A DNA stretch of 64,000 nucleotides, from positions 32,684 to 96,683 of the forward strand of contig NZ_JAQZSG010000022.1 in assembly GCF_028745515.1 (NCBI RefSeq), in the 5' to 3' direction. Under the pieces are notes generated by a model. It saw only the letters and a list, made by a program, of their open reading frames with translations, ran no database searches and had not been told where the DNA came from. Below are positions 1 through 7,987 of the stretch, in pieces (positions within the stretch are counted from its first letter, which is position 1; the number at the start of each line of letters is the position of its first letter). A program made the position numbers and the translations under genes. This DNA comes from Paenibacillus thermotolerans (GTDB lineage Bacteria; Bacillota; Bacilli; Paenibacillales; YIM-B00363).

Positions 1-2
1 AT

Positions 3-287
3 GAGGCCGTAAACCGTTTGGCGGGGAAAATCGCGGGATGGCTGTTTGTGCTCGTTGTGTCGCTGCTTGGCGGGTACGGCATTTTTTTAGGGCGGGTCGT
101 TCGGCTGAACAGCTGGGACGTCGTTTACAATCCGTTTCGTCTGCTGCTCGGCATTGTGGAAAATTTGCATCGGAACGGGTTTTTGTTTTCGTGTCTGTTC
201 GCGTTCTTTTTGTTCGTCGTTTATGTATTTTTATATAGCCTGCGAGACATAAAAAAGGAGAAAGGAAATACGATGGTACATACATAG
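3..287 (+). CDS. DUF1361 family membrane protein (C-terminal part)
   Basis: The reading frame is open from the left edge of the window, so only about the last 94 residues are present and the start lies outside. The visible part has two hydrophobic helices. Between them are the motif GIFLGRVVRLNSWDV and a following NPF, which are typical of DUF1361 integral membrane proteins. The function of that family is unknown. The tail is short and basic (RDIKKEKGN). The stop is 30 nt before the probable start of the next membrane-protein gene on the same strand, so the two are probably co-transcribed. Confidence 0.7.
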   Translation, partial: EAVNRLAGKIAGWLFVLVVSLLGGYGIFLGRVVRLNSWDVVYNPFRLLLGIVENLHRNGFLFSCLFAFFLFVVYVFLYSLRDIKKEKGNTMVHT

Positions 288-317
288 CACAAAATAAGAG
301 CAAAGGAGGACGACCCT

Positions 318-941
318 ATCAAAGGCACCCGGTTGCTCGTTGTCCTGGATCTTTTGTTCTATGGCGTATTTCCGTATTTGATTTGGGCGGCCGCCAAGCA
401 TTCGGTTTCCGACTATCATGCGCTGCTGCTCTCCACCAGCCCGAGCTTTGCGTACTCGCTCTTTCGCTTTGCGATCGAACGCCAATGGAACGTGACGGGG
501 CTATTTCTGATCGCCACGCTGCTGACCAGCACGGCCATCGATTTGGCGTCCGGAAACGCGGAGGCGATGATTCGAAACAACATCCGCACGCTCTTGGGGT
601 TCGGGGTGTTTTTCCTGATTACGATGCTGATGAAGCGACCGATGGCGGCGTACTTTTTTGCGGATGCGGCGAATGTATGGCTTGGAGAAAAAAAGAAGCG
701 GAGCGCCCAAGATTTCCGCAAGCCCGAGCTGATGCCGTACTTTCAAGGGCTGACGTTGTTGTTCGCTGTCCGCTATTTGTTTATCGCGCTCGCCAAATGG
801 AGCATGTTCGAGTATTACGGTGTCGCCGGCTACGGCATACTGATTTGGTGGCGCGTGGCGTTAAGCTTCGCGTTCGGCGCCGTCATCGTGCTTGCCTTTC
901 TTTACGTTGCCCGGCACGTTTCCCGAATTGCGGGCTCTTAA
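318..941 (+). CDS. VC0807-like integral membrane protein, possible ATC start
   Basis: A membrane protein of about 207 residues with six or so hydrophobic segments. It resembles the VC0807 family of membrane proteins of unknown role (motifs around SPSFAYSLFRF and a central RNNIRTLLGF). The start is unusual. A strong AAAGGAGGA at 302-310 is followed 7 nt later by ATC at 318, in frame. The first conventional start is TTG at 333, which is 22 nt from that ribosome binding site and would remove IKGTR. I therefore place the start at 318, with 333 as the alternative. The stop codon (939-941) abuts the stop of mtnB on the other strand with no terminator between them. Confidence 0.65.
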   Translation: MKGTRLLVVLDLLFYGVFPYLIWAAAKHSVSDYHALLLSTSPSFAYSLFRFAIERQWNVTGLFLIATLLTSTAIDLASGNAEAMIRNNIRTLLGFGVFFLITMLMKRPMAAYFFADAANVWLGEKKKRSAQDFRKPELMPYFQGLTLLFAVRYLFIALAKWSMFEYYGVAGYGILIWWRVALSFAFGAVIVLAFLYVARHVSRIAGS

Positions 942-1589
942 TTATTTGGTAAGCAGCAAGTAACGGTATCGGTGTTCGAACAAAAATTCGAACGCCTCCA
1001 GATGCCGTTTCGCCTCGAACACGTTCGCCCCCCAGGCGTAAATCCCGTGGTTTCGCAGCAAAATCCCCGGAATCCCCGGCCGGATCGCTCCCCTGACCAG
1101 CTCCGCAATTTTCGGAATTTCCGCATAGTTAGGGAGAATCGGCACTTCAATTGCGGCATTTTCTTCCCAAATGTTGAACGCTTTGATCAGCTCGACGCCC
1201 TGCAGCGGGACGAACCCGAGCTCTCCGTCATATTCGGAAATGATGTTGTTGTACACGGTGTGCACGTGAAAAATCGCGCCGCAGCCCGTTGCATTGTAAA
1301 TTTCGCAGTGGATGAGCGTCTCGGCGGACGGTTTAAGCTGCGTGGCATCCGTCGGCTTGCCGTGCCGGTCGACAAGCAGAAAGTCTTCCGGCGTATGCTT
1401 GGACTTATCTTTTCCGCTGGCGGTCACGGCGAAGGTGAACGCTTCCGGCGCGAACGGTCCGACGCGCACGGACAAATTCCCGCTTGTCCCGGGAAACCAG
1501 CCTCTGCCGGCGAAATCGGCTTTTATTTCTCTCAGCTGCTCGAATGCGGCTTGTTTTTGTTCGACGGTTATGTGTTGCTGCGGGTTCAT
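942..1589 (-). CDS. mtnB: methylthioribulose-1-phosphate dehydratase
   Basis: MtnB dehydrates 5-methylthioribulose 1-phosphate to 2,3-diketo-5-methylthiopentyl 1-phosphate in the cytosolic methionine salvage pathway. The protein has 215 residues, the normal length for this class II aldolase-like family. Visible features are the GTSGNLS motif (34-40), the HVH zinc pair at H108 and H110, and the third ligand H181 in RNHGIYAWG. The start overlaps the stop of mtnX by 4 nt (ATGA), so translation is probably coupled. It is the last gene of mtnW-mtnX-mtnB and converges on the VC0807-like gene. Confidence 0.95.
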   Translation of the reverse strand: MNPQQHITVEQKQAAFEQLREIKADFAGRGWFPGTSGNLSVRVGPFAPEAFTFAVTASGKDKSKHTPEDFLLVDRHGKPTDATQLKPSAETLIHCEIYNATGCGAIFHVHTVYNNIISEYDGELGFVPLQGVELIKAFNIWEENAAIEVPILPNYAEIPKIAELVRGAIRPGIPGILLRNHGIYAWGANVFEAKRHLEAFEFLFEHRYRYLLLTK

Positions 1590-2314
1590 TGAACTTCCTC
1601 CTGCTCTTTTCGTTCATGGAACATCGTCTTCAGTTCGGCGACGACGTCGTGGAACGTTTCGAATTCGTGGAACGGGACTTGCAGCTCCCGGCAGCGGGCC
1701 GCCAAATGGGAGCGGGCGAAAATCGTGTCCACCAGCTTCGCGCCTTCGAAATCGGTAATGCTGTCGCCGATGATGATGCGGCGGTATTGCTCGCGCGGGT
1801 AGGAACGAATGACTCGCGTTTTGCACATGCCGCAGTCGGTGGTGCAGTGCTCGTCGCACGGGTGCGGCCACAATATTTCGATGGTTTCGCCGCTGAAATC
1901 CGCGGAGTTGCAAAAAATATGATCCGGCTCGATATCGAACGGCTCCAGAAGCTTCAGCAGGAAAAAGTCGATGCCGCCGCTCGTCACGTAGAACGGGATA
2001 TCCTCTTGTCGGCAAAAGGCAAGCAGCTCTGCGAAGCCGGGCCGGATGCCGGCCGTTTGCAGGACGTACCGCGTGATTTCTTCCTTCATGGTTGAAGGCA
2101 TGAGAGCAAACATTTCGCCGACGCCCTGGCGGATGCTTTTGCGCCCGCCGACGATGTCTTCGACGATCGGTTCCCAGCCCGGAGGGTTAAAATGCCGCAT
2201 AATAGCCACAATGTTGTCGCTTAACGTGATCGTGCCGTCAAAGTCGCAAAAGATGATCGGTTGTTTTTGTTGATTCTGGCTCTGGCTCTGGCTCTGGCTG
2301 TGGTTGTGGTTCAC
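1586..2314 (-). CDS. mtnX: 2-hydroxy-3-keto-5-methylthiopentenyl-1-phosphate phosphatase
   Basis: MtnX is a HAD-family phosphatase that follows MtnW in methionine salvage and removes the phosphate before the acireductone dioxygenase step. The catalytic DFDGT is at residues 24-28 and the late acidic motif reads GDSITDFEGA. Two starts are possible. ATG at 2329 has no ribosome binding site. GTG at 2314 has GGGGAG 7 nt upstream and forms a GTGA overlap with the mtnW stop, so I prefer 2314 (242 residues). The first 18 residues are an odd polar tail made of Ser-Gln pairs, encoded by a tandem hexanucleotide. Confidence 0.9.
   Translation of the reverse strand: MNHNHSQSQSQSQNQQKQPIIFCDFDGTITLSDNIVAIMRHFNPPGWEPIVEDIVGGRKSIRQGVGEMFALMPSTMKEEITRYVLQTAGIRPGFAELLAFCRQEDIPFYVTSGGIDFFLLKLLEPFDIEPDHIFCNSADFSGETIEILWPHPCDEHCTTDCGMCKTRVIRSYPREQYRRIIIGDSITDFEGAKLVDTIFARSHLAARCRELQVPFHEFETFHDVVAELKTMFHERKEQEEVQ
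2260..2310 (-). repeat. hexanucleotide repeat encoding the Ser-Gln tail of MtnX
   Basis: On the minus strand a CAGAGC-type hexamer is repeated about three times with degenerate flanks, giving the SQSQSQSQ stretch ahead of the HAD core. Because the unit is six bases, slippage would change length without breaking the frame. Confidence 0.7.
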
Positions 2315-3564
2315 TCTCTCACTCCCCATAGATCGATTGCGGCTTTGAGCTCCTGATGTCCGTCTAGAGCGGCGTAATCCGCCAGCTTGATGCCTGCGTT
2401 CGCCGCTTCGATCGCCTGCCGGAACGCGCGTCCGCCTGCCGCAGTGCCCATCGGGTGGCCGTGGATGCCGCCGCCCGCGTTGACGACGGAATCGACGCCG
2501 AAGTCGCGAAGAATGAGCGGGACGAGTCCCGGATGAATGCCGGCGGAGGGGACGGGAATGCTCTTTCGTTGCTTCGGACTTTCATCCAAGAGCGCTTGTT
2601 TGATTGCCAGCGTCTCTTCCTTCGGCATCGTGACGGAGCCGTAGGGAGACGGGAACAGCACCAAGTCCGCTCCGGCCAGACGCATCAGCTTTCCGAGCAA
2701 CAGCTGCGGCGCGATGCCGTAGTGCGGCGAAGGATACATGGCGCCCGACATGGCCGGATGCGCCGCGATCGGAACGTTGATGTCCGGGTCGGCCGCAAGA
2801 GAGCTGAGCGCGTCGTAACCGTATGCCAGCACGTTGAACAGCAAAGCATTGGCGCCGGCGTCGATCGCTTTCTTCGCTTGTGTTTTGAGCTCGAATGTAG
2901 GGCCCGTCAGGTTGACCGCGTACAGCAGCTTGTTGCCGGTTTGCGCTTCGGACTGTTTTGCAGCGGCGATGCACGCTTCCACGCGCCGTTCGATCGGGGT
3001 AAGCGGGTTTTCGAACAAAATCTCGTCGTCTTTAATAAGGTCGACGCCGCCGAGCGCTTGCTGGTAAAACTGCTCGCGCAGCTCCGGAAGATCGTAGCCG
3101 ATGACCGATTTGAATATGCTCATCAGCAGCGGACGATCGTATACGCCGAGCAGGCGGCGAACGCCTTCCAAGCCGAACTTCGGTCCCGGGAACGCATCCG
3201 AGAAGCCGTCGGAGAACTCGAGATCGATCAGCTTGATTTTGCCGTCCATCGACAGCTTGCCGAAGACGGTAACGAGCAGAGCAGGAATGTCTTTGCTGAA
3301 GTTGACGTCGGGATAGGCAATACGGATGTCGGCATAGCGCTCGGCGGCCGTCGAGCCGGCCGGGGCGCCCGCCTCGGGTTCATGGACGTCGATGGAGACG
3401 ACCTTTCCGAGGTGCTTCTCCATCGCCGCTTTCTTCGCTTCCGGAAGCTCCGTCCAGCTGCCGACGGTCAACCCGACGGCGATGCCCGTCGCTTTCTTTT
3501 GAAAATCGGCTTTATCGTCAAAACAACGGTATGCAGCCACGCAATACGATTTCAAATCCGTCAT
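2311..3564 (-). CDS. mtnW: 2,3-diketo-5-methylthiopentyl-1-phosphate enolase (RuBisCO-like)
   Basis: MtnW is the RuBisCO-like enolase of methionine salvage. The protein has 417 residues. The metal and carbamate site is visible as K178-D179-D180-E181 in DLIKDDE; K178 would be the carbamylated lysine and D180/E181 the Mg ligands. Loop-closing segments typical of RuBisCO large-chain folds follow (HPAMSGAM, then PSAGIHPG and NAGGGIHGHP near the C terminus). It is first in mtnW-mtnX-mtnB. The upstream gap to proC is only about 106 bp and holds a terminator and a TATAAT box. There is no room for a SAM riboswitch leader, which Bacillus subtilis mtnW is known to have. Confidence 0.95.
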   Translation of the reverse strand: MTDLKSYCVAAYRCFDDKADFQKKATGIAVGLTVGSWTELPEAKKAAMEKHLGKVVSIDVHEPEAGAPAGSTAAERYADIRIAYPDVNFSKDIPALLVTVFGKLSMDGKIKLIDLEFSDGFSDAFPGPKFGLEGVRRLLGVYDRPLLMSIFKSVIGYDLPELREQFYQQALGGVDLIKDDEILFENPLTPIERRVEACIAAAKQSEAQTGNKLLYAVNLTGPTFELKTQAKKAIDAGANALLFNVLAYGYDALSSLAADPDINVPIAAHPAMSGAMYPSPHYGIAPQLLLGKLMRLAGADLVLFPSPYGSVTMPKEETLAIKQALLDESPKQRKSIPVPSAGIHPGLVPLILRDFGVDSVVNAGGGIHGHPMGTAAGGRAFRQAIEAANAGIKLADYAALDGHQELKAAIDLWGVRE

Positions 3565-3602
3565 TTGTTAGTACACCGCCCATCAATAGAATTCAAAACA
3601 TA

Positions 3603-3608
3603 ATTATA
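3603..3608 (-). promoter_or_regulatory. candidate -10 box of mtnWXB
   Basis: A perfect TATAAT on the minus strand lies about 40 nt before the mtnW start. No clear -35 is seen at 16-18 nt, so the promoter may be weak or activated. Confidence 0.45.
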
Positions 3609-3630
3609 CAAGAAAGTCCGATGCAATGGA

Positions 3631-3667
3631 AAACGCGAGCTCCTCATTAGAAGGAACTCGCGCGTTT
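3631..3667 (-). terminator. terminator after proC
   Basis: A GC-rich hairpin (CGCGAG paired with CTCGCG, plus adjoining GGAA/TTCC-type pairs) is followed on the minus strand by TTTTCC, directly after the proC stop. Confidence 0.75.
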
Positions 3668-3670
3668 GAT

Positions 3671-4567
3671 TTAACGGTCGGCCGCTTCGACCGATTGCAG
3701 CACGTTGGCGGCAACCTCGTCGCCCATTTCCTGCGCCCGCTCCGATGCCCGGAAGATCGCCTTAGTCATCCCTTCCTTGAACCGGTACTGCTCCAGTACG
3801 CCGAGCGCTGCGAACGTCGTTCCGTTCGGCGACGTCACTTTGGCGCGGAGCAACGCCGGATCCTCATCCGTCGTGTGCACCATGTGGGCGGCGCCGAGCA
3901 CGGTTTGCAGCACAAGCGCACGGGAATCCTCTTCGGTGAGCCCGGCTTCCACGCCGGCCGACGTCATGATCTCCATGAGGTAGTAGACGTAAGCCGGACC
4001 GCTTCCGGACAAGCCGGTTACGAGATTGAGCTTTTCTTCATGCAGCGGGACGACCAATCCGACCGCTTCGAACATTTGGATGGCGATTTGCCTCCACGGT
4101 TCGCTTACGCTGTCCGACCAGGCGAGCCCGGTGGCGCCGAGGCCGATGGAGCACGAGGTGTTCGGCATCGTACGGATGACCGGCTGCTTGCGGCCGAGCA
4201 GCTGCTCGATCGTGTCGATCGACAGCCCCGCCACAACGGAGACGATCAGCTGCTCGGGGCGGATGCAGTCGCGAAATTCGGAGATCGCGCTGCCGACATC
4301 CTTCGGCTTCATGGCGAATACGACGATGTCCGCGCCTTCGATCAAGGCGGAACGCTCCTCCGGCTCGTTCGTCTCCGGGATGCGCACGCCGTATTGCTGC
4401 TGAAGTTCGGCAAGTCTGCCGCGGTTATGGCGGTTCAGCACGACGACGGAGAGCGAATGCACGAGGTCCGCATCCGTCAGTCCGCGTACGAGCGCTTCCG
4501 CCATCGAGCCTGCACCGATGAACGCGATTTTTTGCGATCTCAACGTTAGTTCGTTCAGTTCGTTCAT
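3671..4567 (-). CDS. proC: pyrroline-5-carboxylate reductase
   Basis: ProC reduces pyrroline-5-carboxylate to proline with NAD(P)H, the last step of proline synthesis. The protein has 298 residues. It opens with a Rossmann site (FIGAGSMAEAL, about residues 16-26) and has the family signature region LVTGLSGSGPAYVY in the C-terminal dimerisation domain. The start is ATG at 4567 with AAGGAGGG 8 nt upstream. It lies 34 nt downstream of proA, making a proB-proA-proC operon with the whole pathway from glutamate. Confidence 0.95.
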   Translation of the reverse strand: MNELNELTLRSQKIAFIGAGSMAEALVRGLTDADLVHSLSVVVLNRHNRGRLAELQQQYGVRIPETNEPEERSALIEGADIVVFAMKPKDVGSAISEFRDCIRPEQLIVSVVAGLSIDTIEQLLGRKQPVIRTMPNTSCSIGLGATGLAWSDSVSEPWRQIAIQMFEAVGLVVPLHEEKLNLVTGLSGSGPAYVYYLMEIMTSAGVEAGLTEEDSRALVLQTVLGAAHMVHTTDEDPALLRAKVTSPNGTTFAALGVLEQYRFKEGMTKAIFRASERAQEMGDEVAANVLQSVEAADR

Positions 4568-4601
4568 TGGGTAAGCCCTCCTTGTTATTGATGTTGTTGC
4601 G

Positions 4602-5849
4602 TTATTCGCGAATTTGTCCGCTGCCCGTCACGATATATTTCGTTGAAGTGAGCGCCGGCAAGCCCATCGGACCGCGCGCGTGCAGCTTCTGGGTCGAGAT
4701 GCCGATCTCGGCGCCGAAGCCGAACTCGAAGCCGTCGGTGAAGCGGGTGGACGCGTTGTGATAAACGGCTGCGGCGTCCACCTCGGCGAGGAAGCGGGCG
4801 GCGTTCGCGGTGTTTTCGGTGACAATGCATTCCGAGTGCATCGTTCCGAATGCGGCGATATGCTCCAGCGCCTCATCGAGGCTGCCGACAATTTTCATGT
4901 TCAAGATGTAATCGTTGTACTCCGTGGAGTAGTCTTCGCTTGTGGCGGGACTGATGCCGGTCGCCAGCTTGCGGGATTCCTCGCAGCCGCGAAGCTCCAC
5001 GTCGCGCTCTTTGAAGGCGTCGACGATGCTGCGGAAGTGCTTCTCGGCAAATTCGCGATGGACGAGCAGCGTCTCCATTGCGTTGCAGACGGAGGGACGC
5101 TGCACCTTGGCGTTCAAGGCGATCGACAGCGCCATCTGCGGGTCCGCACTCTCGTCTATAAACGTATGGCATATGCCGGCGCCCGTCTCAATGACAGGGA
5201 CCTTCGCATTGTCGACGACGTTGCGGATAAGCGACGCTCCGCCGCGCGGGATGATGCAGTCCAGTATGCCGCTTAGTGTCAGCATATCGTCGACCGAGGA
5301 ACGGTTCGGATCTGTGATCAATTGCACCGCTTCGGGAGGGATTGCGGTATGCGCAAGCGCCGCATGGATTGCTTCGACAATCGCCGTATTCGTGTGGAGC
5401 GCCGCCGATCCGCCGCGCAGCAGCACGGCGTTGCCGGTTTTCAGGCAAAGCCCGGCGGCGTCGACCGTTACGTTCGGGCGGGCTTCGTAGATGATCCCGA
5501 TTAAGCCGATCGGCACCCGTACTTGCTTGATGCGGAGCCCGTTGGGGCGAACGATCTCATGCAGCGTATCGCCGACCGGGTCGGGCAGCGCCGTTACCTC
5601 ATGCAAGCCGTCTGCCATTGCTTCAACCCGTTTCCGCGTTAAAGTTAGGCGGTCTAAAAGAGCGGCGGAAAGTCCGTTCGCCTTGCCGTTATTTAAATCC
5701 TGTTGGTTTGCCGCTGCGATCATCTCATATCGGGCGATCAGCTCGCTTGCAATGCGTTGCAGCGCTTCGTTCTTCGCGTCGCTGTTTATGCCGCCGAGAA
5801 TACTCGTCGTACGCTTTGCGATTAACGCTTTTTGTCTTGCTTCGCTCAT
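4602..5849 (-). CDS. proA: glutamate-5-semialdehyde dehydrogenase (gamma-glutamyl phosphate reductase)
   Basis: ProA reduces gamma-glutamyl phosphate to glutamate-5-semialdehyde with NADPH. It has 415 residues from the ATG at 5849, which has TAAGGAGGA about 10 nt upstream; the frame stays open further upstream but has no ribosome binding site there. The catalytic cysteine is C255 in RPSVCNAME. Other family blocks are IGIIYEARPNVT (118-129) and LLRGGSAA (143-150). It is the second gene of proB-proA-proC, 49 nt after proB. Confidence 0.95.
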   Translation of the reverse strand: MSEARQKALIAKRTTSILGGINSDAKNEALQRIASELIARYEMIAAANQQDLNNGKANGLSAALLDRLTLTRKRVEAMADGLHEVTALPDPVGDTLHEIVRPNGLRIKQVRVPIGLIGIIYEARPNVTVDAAGLCLKTGNAVLLRGGSAALHTNTAIVEAIHAALAHTAIPPEAVQLITDPNRSSVDDMLTLSGILDCIIPRGGASLIRNVVDNAKVPVIETGAGICHTFIDESADPQMALSIALNAKVQRPSVCNAMETLLVHREFAEKHFRSIVDAFKERDVELRGCEESRKLATGISPATSEDYSTEYNDYILNMKIVGSLDEALEHIAAFGTMHSECIVTENTANAARFLAEVDAAAVYHNASTRFTDGFEFGFGAEIGISTQKLHARGPMGLPALTSTKYIVTGSGQIRE

Positions 5850-5898
5850 GTCGGTCGGTTCCTCCTTATCTTGTGACTGTCGGTTTTGATTATTGGAT

Positions 5899-7011
5899 TT
5901 AGTGCAAATCGATCCATTCGTCCCTGTGAATGACTTCGATTCGGGGGACAGCGATGGTTCGCAGCACTTCTTCGGTGGAGCTGCCGGCGGCCGCACGAAG
6001 CTGCCAGGATGCGTAATTGACGACGCCGCGGCCGACGATCCGGCCGTCGGGGCCGACCACCTCGATGACGTCGCCGGGGTGGAATTCGCCCTCCACGTCC
6101 GATACGCCGGCGGGGAGGAGGCTTTTGCCTCTTTCGACCAGCGCCTTCTCCGCGCCTTCGTCGATGCGGATGCGGCCTTGGGGCACGGAATGGAAGCCGA
6201 CCCACTGCTTCTTAACGGATAACGTATGCAGCTCCGTATCGAAATAGGTGCCGTTGCCTTGTCCTTCCGCCGCTTTGACGATGTCGCCGATCTCGGCCGC
6301 TTTGCCGACGAACACTTGGACGCCGCCGCGGATGGCGATGCGCGCCGCCTCCAGCTTCGAGCGCATGCCGCCGGTGCCGACGGAGGACCCGCTCCCGCCT
6401 GCCATCAGAAACAGCTCTTCGCCGATTTTCGTAACGCGGTCGATCCGTTTGGCGTCCGGGTTTTTGCGCGGGTCTTCGGTGTATAGGCCGTTCATATCCG
6501 TGCAAATGAGGAGCTGGCGGGCCTTTACGAGATTGGCGACGAGCGCGGAGAGCGTGTCGTTGTCTCCGAATTTGATTTCGTCGACGGATACGGTGTCGTT
6601 CTCGTTGATGATCGGGATGACGCCGCGGGTCATCAGCTCGTCGAGCGTGGCCTGTGCGTTGCTGATCCGTTTGCGGTTTGCGAAATCGGACCGCGTCAGC
6701 AGCACTTGGGCGACGACGGCGCCGCGCGCTCCGAACGCTTCGTTGTATGCTTGCATGAGCAGCGCTTGGCCGACGGCGGCGGACGCTTGCTTCTCGTGCG
6801 TCGCCTTCGGCCGCTTTGCGAAGCCGAGCCGGGCGAAGCCGGCGGCTACCGCGCCCGAGGAAACTAGCACCACCTCGGCGCCGGTTCGGGCCAGCGCGCT
6901 CAATTCCTCCGCGAAATATTCGATTCGGTCTCGATGCAGGCTGCCGTCCGATAAAGTAAGAGAGCTGCTGCCGATTTTCACGACGATGCGCCTGCGGATG
7001 ATGCTGTTCAT
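5899..7011 (-). CDS. proB: glutamate 5-kinase with PUA domain
   Basis: ProB phosphorylates glutamate at the gamma carboxyl, the committed and usually proline-inhibited step. It has 370 residues from the ATG at 7011, which has AAGGAG 8 nt upstream. The amino-acid kinase domain starts with VVKIGSSSL (10-18) and includes INENDTVS and GTGGMRSKLEAA. A PUA domain occupies about the last 90 residues (from GRIRIDEGA). It is first in proB-proA-proC. Transcription is probably set by the T-box at 7629-7892, leaving an untranslated stretch of about 620 nt between the leader terminator and this start. Confidence 0.95.
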   Translation of the reverse strand: MNSIIRRRIVVKIGSSSLTLSDGSLHRDRIEYFAEELSALARTGAEVVLVSSGAVAAGFARLGFAKRPKATHEKQASAAVGQALLMQAYNEAFGARGAVVAQVLLTRSDFANRKRISNAQATLDELMTRGVIPIINENDTVSVDEIKFGDNDTLSALVANLVKARQLLICTDMNGLYTEDPRKNPDAKRIDRVTKIGEELFLMAGGSGSSVGTGGMRSKLEAARIAIRGGVQVFVGKAAEIGDIVKAAEGQGNGTYFDTELHTLSVKKQWVGFHSVPQGRIRIDEGAEKALVERGKSLLPAGVSDVEGEFHPGDVIEVVGPDGRIVGRGVVNYASWQLRAAAGSSTEEVLRTIAVPRIEVIHRDEWIDLH

Positions 7012-7059
7012 ACGATTAGCTCCTTCTTCTGTATACATGGCGGTCAGACCGGTCTGTGG

Positions 7060-7290
7060 TGTATGCCGTCGGCCGGACGGATCGGGTCAGGACGATCGGT
7101 TGGTCCGGTTAGGTTCGTTCGCTCGGTTTGGTTCAGGTGGTCGATCGATCGGTCCGGGTTGGGTCGGTTGCTCGGCTCAGTCCGGTTCGATCAGTCCGGT
7201 CAGGTTCGTTCGCTAGGTTCAGTCCAATTCGGGTCAGGTGGTCGATCGATCGGTTTAAGTCAGGTCGATCGGATCGTGTCAGCTATCAGG
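7060..7290. repeat. degenerate GGTTCG/GATCGATCGG repeat block in the proBAC leader
   Basis: A low-complexity stretch built from variants of CGGTTCGGTT and GTCGATCGATCGGT. Two longer imperfect copies (AGGTTCGTTCGCT ending in GGTGGTCGATCGATCGGT) lie at about 7110-7152 and 7202-7253. No credible gene is seen. It sits inside the presumed proBAC untranslated region. Confidence 0.7.
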
Positions 7291-7314
7291 CGTGCCGCAA
7301 CCGAGCAACCGTCA

Positions 7315-7505
7315 GTTAACGGAACAAAATGTCCGCTAATAACCTGATTTGGCCCGAAAACTACGATTTAACGGAAACAGATGTCCGCTAATCGGCTCAA
7401 AACCGTCGAAATGAGTCATTTGGGCGAATTAGCGGACAACTTGTTCCGTTAATTAGCCGTTTTTTGCAAAATCGGCATGATTAGCGGACATTCGGTTCCG
7501 TTAGT
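7315..7505. repeat. composite intergenic repeat array, family A
   Basis: Four 26-bp copies of a TTAACGGAAC-N6-GTCCGCTAAT element occur at 7315-7340, 7367-7392, 7428-7453 and 7480-7505. The first two point one way and the last two the other way. Centre spacing is 52, 61 and 52 bp, so the whole block is one large inverted repeat. The DNA between the copies is not conserved. The array lies between the proBAC T-box terminator and proB. A second array of the same design is at 61065-61204. Confidence 0.85.
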
Positions 7506-7540
7506 TCTTCCCGTTGATGAAAGCCGCGGCTCGCGTACGA

Positions 7541-7613
7541 GTTAGCACCAAAAGTTGGTACAAACGCAGCCGATAGCCCGGCGAAGCCGCGAGTTAGCAC
7601 AAAAAGTTGGTGC
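7541..7613. repeat. two GTTAGCAC-type palindromic repeats, family C
   Basis: Copies at 7541-7562 and 7593-7613 share the core GTTAGCAC-AAAAGTTGGT and are partial palindromes. A third copy, with perfect 9-bp arms, is at 32161-32191. Confidence 0.7.
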
Positions 7614-7628
7614 GATCCCGCTTATACA

Positions 7629-7892
7629 CCGCAAATAAAAAAGCTTTCGTCCTCATAACAAGGACGAAAGCTGCTGCTTCCGCGGTACCACCTTCGTTGA
7701 CGGACCCATAATACGGCCGTCCCGCTCATTCCCTCGTAAAGGGAGGGCTCCTGTCCGGCTCGTCGCCGGCCGCTCGGGGGTGGGTTCGGCCCGGAATGGC
7801 GGCGAATTCTTCCAGCTTTCGAATCCGCTCTCTGCACGCCAGTGTCCAATGCTTACTAGTCCCGTCATCACGTTTGTTCGATTCCGATATTT
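7629..7892 (-). promoter_or_regulatory. T-box leader of proBAC, proline specifier (CCC)
   Basis: This leader is read on the minus strand. The promoter TTTACA-17 nt-TATAGT is at 7922-7927 and 7899-7904. Downstream come a stem I with AGTA opposite the specifier region, an AGAGAG distal-loop element, the T-box core GGTGGTACCGCG at about 7680-7691, and a terminator hairpin with U-tract at 7629-7672. The specifier loop reads GAA-CCC-A (CCC at 7782-7784), a proline codon, which fits the proline genes downstream. UGGU in the core would pair with the ACCA end of a tRNA carrying an A discriminator. Uncharged tRNA-Pro should relieve termination. Confidence 0.88.
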
Positions 7893-7987
7893 CAATACAC
7901 TATATCACCCGAGGGGCCATTTGTAAACATGCAACATCCCGCCTTTTTGTGTCGTCTGCTATAAGTGAGGTGAAGGATGTGTACAAA

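Noticed and set aside
2455..3603. A 382-codon frame opposite mtnW
   Set aside because: Antisense shadow with Arg-rich composition; mtnW is certain on the other strand.
3565..3670. SAM riboswitch ahead of mtnW
   Set aside because: The gap is filled by the proC terminator, a TATAAT box and about 30 nt of leader; no S-box core is present.
7315..7505. CRISPR-like regular spacing of repeats
   Set aside because: Only four units, two of them inverted, with imperfect copies and no cas genes; this is an intergenic repeat array, not CRISPR.
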